From contig JAIOUW010000002.1 in the NCBI GenBank assembly GCA_019931105.1, positions 372,001-436,000 on the forward strand: a stretch of DNA of 64,000 bases, read 5' to 3'. Position numbers and translations under genes: made by a program. The notes below the pieces were generated by a model. The model ran no database searches. It saw only the letters and a list, made by a program, of their open reading frames with translations, and was not told the origin of the DNA. This DNA is from Flavobacteriaceae bacterium NBU2977 (GTDB lineage: Bacteria; Bacteroidota; Bacteroidia; Flavobacteriales; Flavobacteriaceae). Of this stretch, positions 61,660-64,000 are shown piece after piece (position 1 is the stretch's first letter; every line of letters begins with the position of its first letter).

Positions 61660-64000
61660 ATGAAAAACCTTTTAACAGTGATAGGCCTAATGGTATTTTC
61701 CATTATGGGCACGGCACAGACCTCGGTTTCAGGTACGGTATTGGAAAAGAATACCGATATACCCTTACTTGGCGTGAGCGTTTTGGTAAAAGGAACCACA
61801 ATCGGAACCACGACCGATTTTGACGGTAAGTATTCGATCGACAACGTTTCCGATGGGGCCGTTTTGGAATTCTCCTTCTTAGGGTTCAAGACCGTTGAAA
61901 TAACGATGACCGGGCAGACCACCATCGATTTGGCACTTGAGGAAGACGGCGAGCAACTTGATGAAGTGGTTGTAACGGCACTCAATATTCAAAGGGACAA
62001 GGAGTCGTTAGGGTACTCCATTTCTCAGGTTACTGCCGACCAAGTCAATGTGGCCCGTGAAAACAATGTAATGAATTCCCTTTCCGGAAAGGTTTCCGGA
62101 TTACAGATCACGCAATCGAATACCGGGGTCGATGGTTCGAGCCGCGTACTTTTAAGGGGCATAACCACGATCAGTGGCAACAACAGACCTTTGGTCGTTG
62201 TCGATGGAATACCTATTAATAATGGTTCGGGAGGTGCCGGCGGCGGCGGTGGTATCGACCGCGGGGATGCCCTTTCAGATATTAACCCAGACGATGTCGC
62301 ATCGATAAGCGTACTTAAGGGAGCAGGAGCCGCAGCAGCTTATGGTTCGCTTGGCATGAACGGTGTAATTCTGATCACTACCAAGTCGGGTACCAAAAAG
62401 AAGGGAGTGGGTATTGGGTTGAACTCCTCCTTCTTGTTTACCGATATTGCCCTGACCCCCGATTTTCAAAATGAATACGGCTCAGGTGCGTTCGGCGATT
62501 TTGCCCCCATCAACGCAGATGGAAGACCAGTTCTCGACTACCCTTTTTCATGGAGCTGGGGACCTAAAATGGAAGGGCAGGCCTACACGAATTGGCTGGG
62601 CCGGCAAGATGTTTACGCACCGAACCCCAATCGTAATCCCTATAATGAATTCTACCAGACCGGCTTTACCATGTCAAACACATTGTCGTTTGAAGGGAGA
62701 AATGACAAAGGTTCTTTTCGATTGGCCATAACCGACGAAGATGGTCAAGGAATCGTTAGCAACAATACCCTATCGAAACAGACTTTTAATATGAGGGGGT
62801 CTTCGAACTTAACCGATAAGTTAAAGATCGATGGAAAGATGACCTATATCACTTCTAAAGTAAAAAACCGACCTGAATTGGCCGAGGGGAGTGGAAATAC
62901 GGCCTTACAACTTTCGCTCATGCCGCGCGATATCCGCTTACAAGATGTAGCCAACAATACGATCAATGTGAACGGGGAAGAAATCAAGTGGAATTTGGAC
63001 AATACGTTCAATAACCCCTATTGGGCTTTGGAAAATGCGGGCAACGTTGACGAAAAAGATCGCTTTCAAGGCTTTATTTCGACAAATTGGGATTTAAACG
63101 AAAGGTTCAACATTACTGCCAAATCGGGTATCGACTATATCGTTTATGATTTTACAAGTTTTGGCGCACGGGGTGCCAATGCCATTTCGAACGGTTTGGG
63201 ATCTTACAACCACCAAACGGGAAAAAGTAGTATCTGGAACTCCGACATATTGGGAACTTATACAACGAACATTTCCGATTTCAATGTTACGTTAAGCTTG
63301 GGCGCGAACTATCGCAATGAATTCAGTAGTGCGTTGAACGTTTCGGGCAACGATGCGAAAGTCGACGGGTTTTATCAGATCAGTAACTACAAAAATTCGT
63401 TCAGCAACGAAAACACGACAAAGAAGGGAATCTACTCTTTCTACGGCTTGGGGCAGTTCAACTATGGCGGCTATCTATACTTCGACGTTACCCTGAGAAA
63501 CGATAATTCGTCTGCACTGCCTAAAACGAACAACTCATATTGGTACCATTCGGAAAATATGAGCTTATTGTTCTCGAAATTGCTAGGCCTGAATTCAAGA
63601 ATATTGAGCCAAGGCAAATTGCGGGGCTCGTTCGCCAAGGTCGGTAACGACACCAGTCCGTACCGAACACAGGCCGTTTACAATGTCGACCAAACCGTTA
63701 CCTTGCCATATACGGTCGCGTCGATTTCAGGAAGCCTACCATCTTTTGACCTACGACCAGAAACTTCAGAATCTTGGGAAATCGGTACTGAGCTAGGATT
63801 CTTGGACAATCGAATTCTATTGGACGCCACGTATTACCAGACCAATACCACCGACCAGATCATGGCAGTACCCATTTCGGGCACTTCGGGCTTCGATTCG
63901 AAAGTGGTCAACGCGGGCGAAATTCAAAATAAAGGTATTGAGGCCCAATTAAACCTGATACCTTTTGATTCTGAAAGTTTTACATGGAACCTAGGATTCA
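61660..64000 (+). CDS. SusC/RagA-type TonB-linked outer-membrane receptor, 3' end cut
   Basis: The frame is open from ATG 61660 to the end of the window (780 codons seen). Order: signal peptide (1-19), carboxypeptidase-regulatory-like domain (about 22-95; SGTVLEKNTDIPLLGVSVLVKG), TonB box region (DEVVVTALNI), plug (about 110-235; LSGKVSGLQI, RGITTISGNNRPLVVVDGIPI, VLKGAGAAAAYGS), then the barrel. It imports a substrate bound by a SusD lipoprotein, which is expected just beyond the window. The nutrient cannot be read; the upstream cytochrome genes give the context. Confidence 0.95.
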   Translation, partial: MKNLLTVIGLMVFSIMGTAQTSVSGTVLEKNTDIPLLGVSVLVKGTTIGTTTDFDGKYSIDNVSDGAVLEFSFLGFKTVEITMTGQTTIDLALEEDGEQLDEVVVTALNIQRDKESLGYSISQVTADQVNVARENNVMNSLSGKVSGLQITQSNTGVDGSSRVLLRGITTISGNNRPLVVVDGIPINNGSGGAGGGGGIDRGDALSDINPDDVASISVLKGAGAAAAYGSLGMNGVILITTKSGTKKKGVGIGLNSSFLFTDIALTPDFQNEYGSGAFGDFAPINADGRPVLDYPFSWSWGPKMEGQAYTNWLGRQDVYAPNPNRNPYNEFYQTGFTMSNTLSFEGRNDKGSFRLAITDEDGQGIVSNNTLSKQTFNMRGSSNLTDKLKIDGKMTYITSKVKNRPELAEGSGNTALQLSLMPRDIRLQDVANNTINVNGEEIKWNLDNTFNNPYWALENAGNVDEKDRFQGFISTNWDLNERFNITAKSGIDYIVYDFTSFGARGANAISNGLGSYNHQTGKSSIWNSDILGTYTTNISDFNVTLSLGANYRNEFSSALNVSGNDAKVDGFYQISNYKNSFSNENTTKKGIYSFYGLGQFNYGGYLYFDVTLRNDNSSALPKTNNSYWYHSENMSLLFSKLLGLNSRILSQGKLRGSFAKVGNDTSPYRTQAVYNVDQTVTLPYTVASISGSLPSFDLRPETSESWEIGTELGFLDNRILLDATYYQTNTTDQIMAVPISGTSGFDSKVVNAGEIQNKGIEAQLNLIPFDSESFTWNLGF

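Overview
The window reads as chromosome of a marine member of the Bacteroidetes, most likely family Flavobacteriaceae. The evidence is the gene content (SusC/RagA receptor, GH16 laminarinase-type lipoprotein, one-chain E1 2-oxoacid dehydrogenase, DUF2911, DUF5117-type metalloprotease), promoters of the Bacteroidetes type (TTG - about 20 bp - TAnnTTTG), AT-rich leaders without strong Shine-Dalgarno sequences, and dispersed flavobacterial repeats. Genus cannot be fixed from the sequence alone. I see no rRNA, tRNA, CRISPR array, complete insertion sequence or prophage. Both ends cut a gene: a gamma-glutamyltransferase at the left and a SusC-like receptor at the right.

Layout. 1-3.4 kb: ggt, a convergent glutamate-receptor-like K+ channel, a palindromic repeat and a GNAT acetyltransferase. 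3.4-10 kb: a DNA-repair block. A LexA-like HTH/S24 regulator is divergent from a two-gene radical-SAM/DUF4130 module, with four copies of one operator-like 13-mer between them; uvrA and a LOG-family protein follow. 10-15.5 kb: a degenerate M1 peptidase-like protein joined to an outer-membrane barrel, and a fused E1 dehydrogenase. 15.5-26.5 kb: M16 protease, DoxX, holA, a lone HsdR-N nuclease-fold protein, a GT2 glycosyltransferase, an OmpA lipoprotein, a zinc metalloprotease, Sua5/TsaC and an NAD(P)-binding protein. 26.5-31.2 kb (minus strand): pcrA, then GH16, Crp/Fnr regulator, VOC and DUF1801. 31.3-36.2 kb (plus): DsrE, M20 amidohydrolase, an FMN glutamate-synthase-like protein, a decayed OmpA paralogue and a membrane-anchored hypothetical. 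36.2-39.2 kb: patatin and an active-type M1 aminopeptidase with overlapping ends. 39.2-40.1 kb: five ~105-bp imperfect palindromes around a small GIY-YIG nuclease gene. Then recG and a DUF2911 protein.

43.7-57.5 kb is a branched-chain amino-acid region. leuC-leuD-leuA-leuB run on the plus strand and face ilvD-ilvB-(methyltransferase)-ilvN-ilvC on the minus strand; gapN lies after ilvC, and a small MITE-like element and an SGNH esterase lie after leuB. Together these make the valine/leucine (and isoleucine) carbon skeletons from pyruvate. ilvA and ilvE are not in the window.

57.9-64 kb: a membrane-bound LytTR regulator, then a di-haem cytochrome-c peroxidase, a parallel beta-helix protein ending in a c-type cytochrome domain, and a SusC-like TonB receptor. 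This looks like an envelope redox/uptake locus whose substrate cannot be read from the sequence.

The strongest leads are the S24 regulator/radical-SAM/DUF4130 module with its operator array, the repeat-flanked GIY-YIG gene, the GluR0-like channel, the peroxidase/beta-helix-cytochrome/SusC locus, the pseudo-peptidase fused to a barrel, and the Asp-to-Asn change in the thiamine-diphosphate motif of the E1 enzyme.
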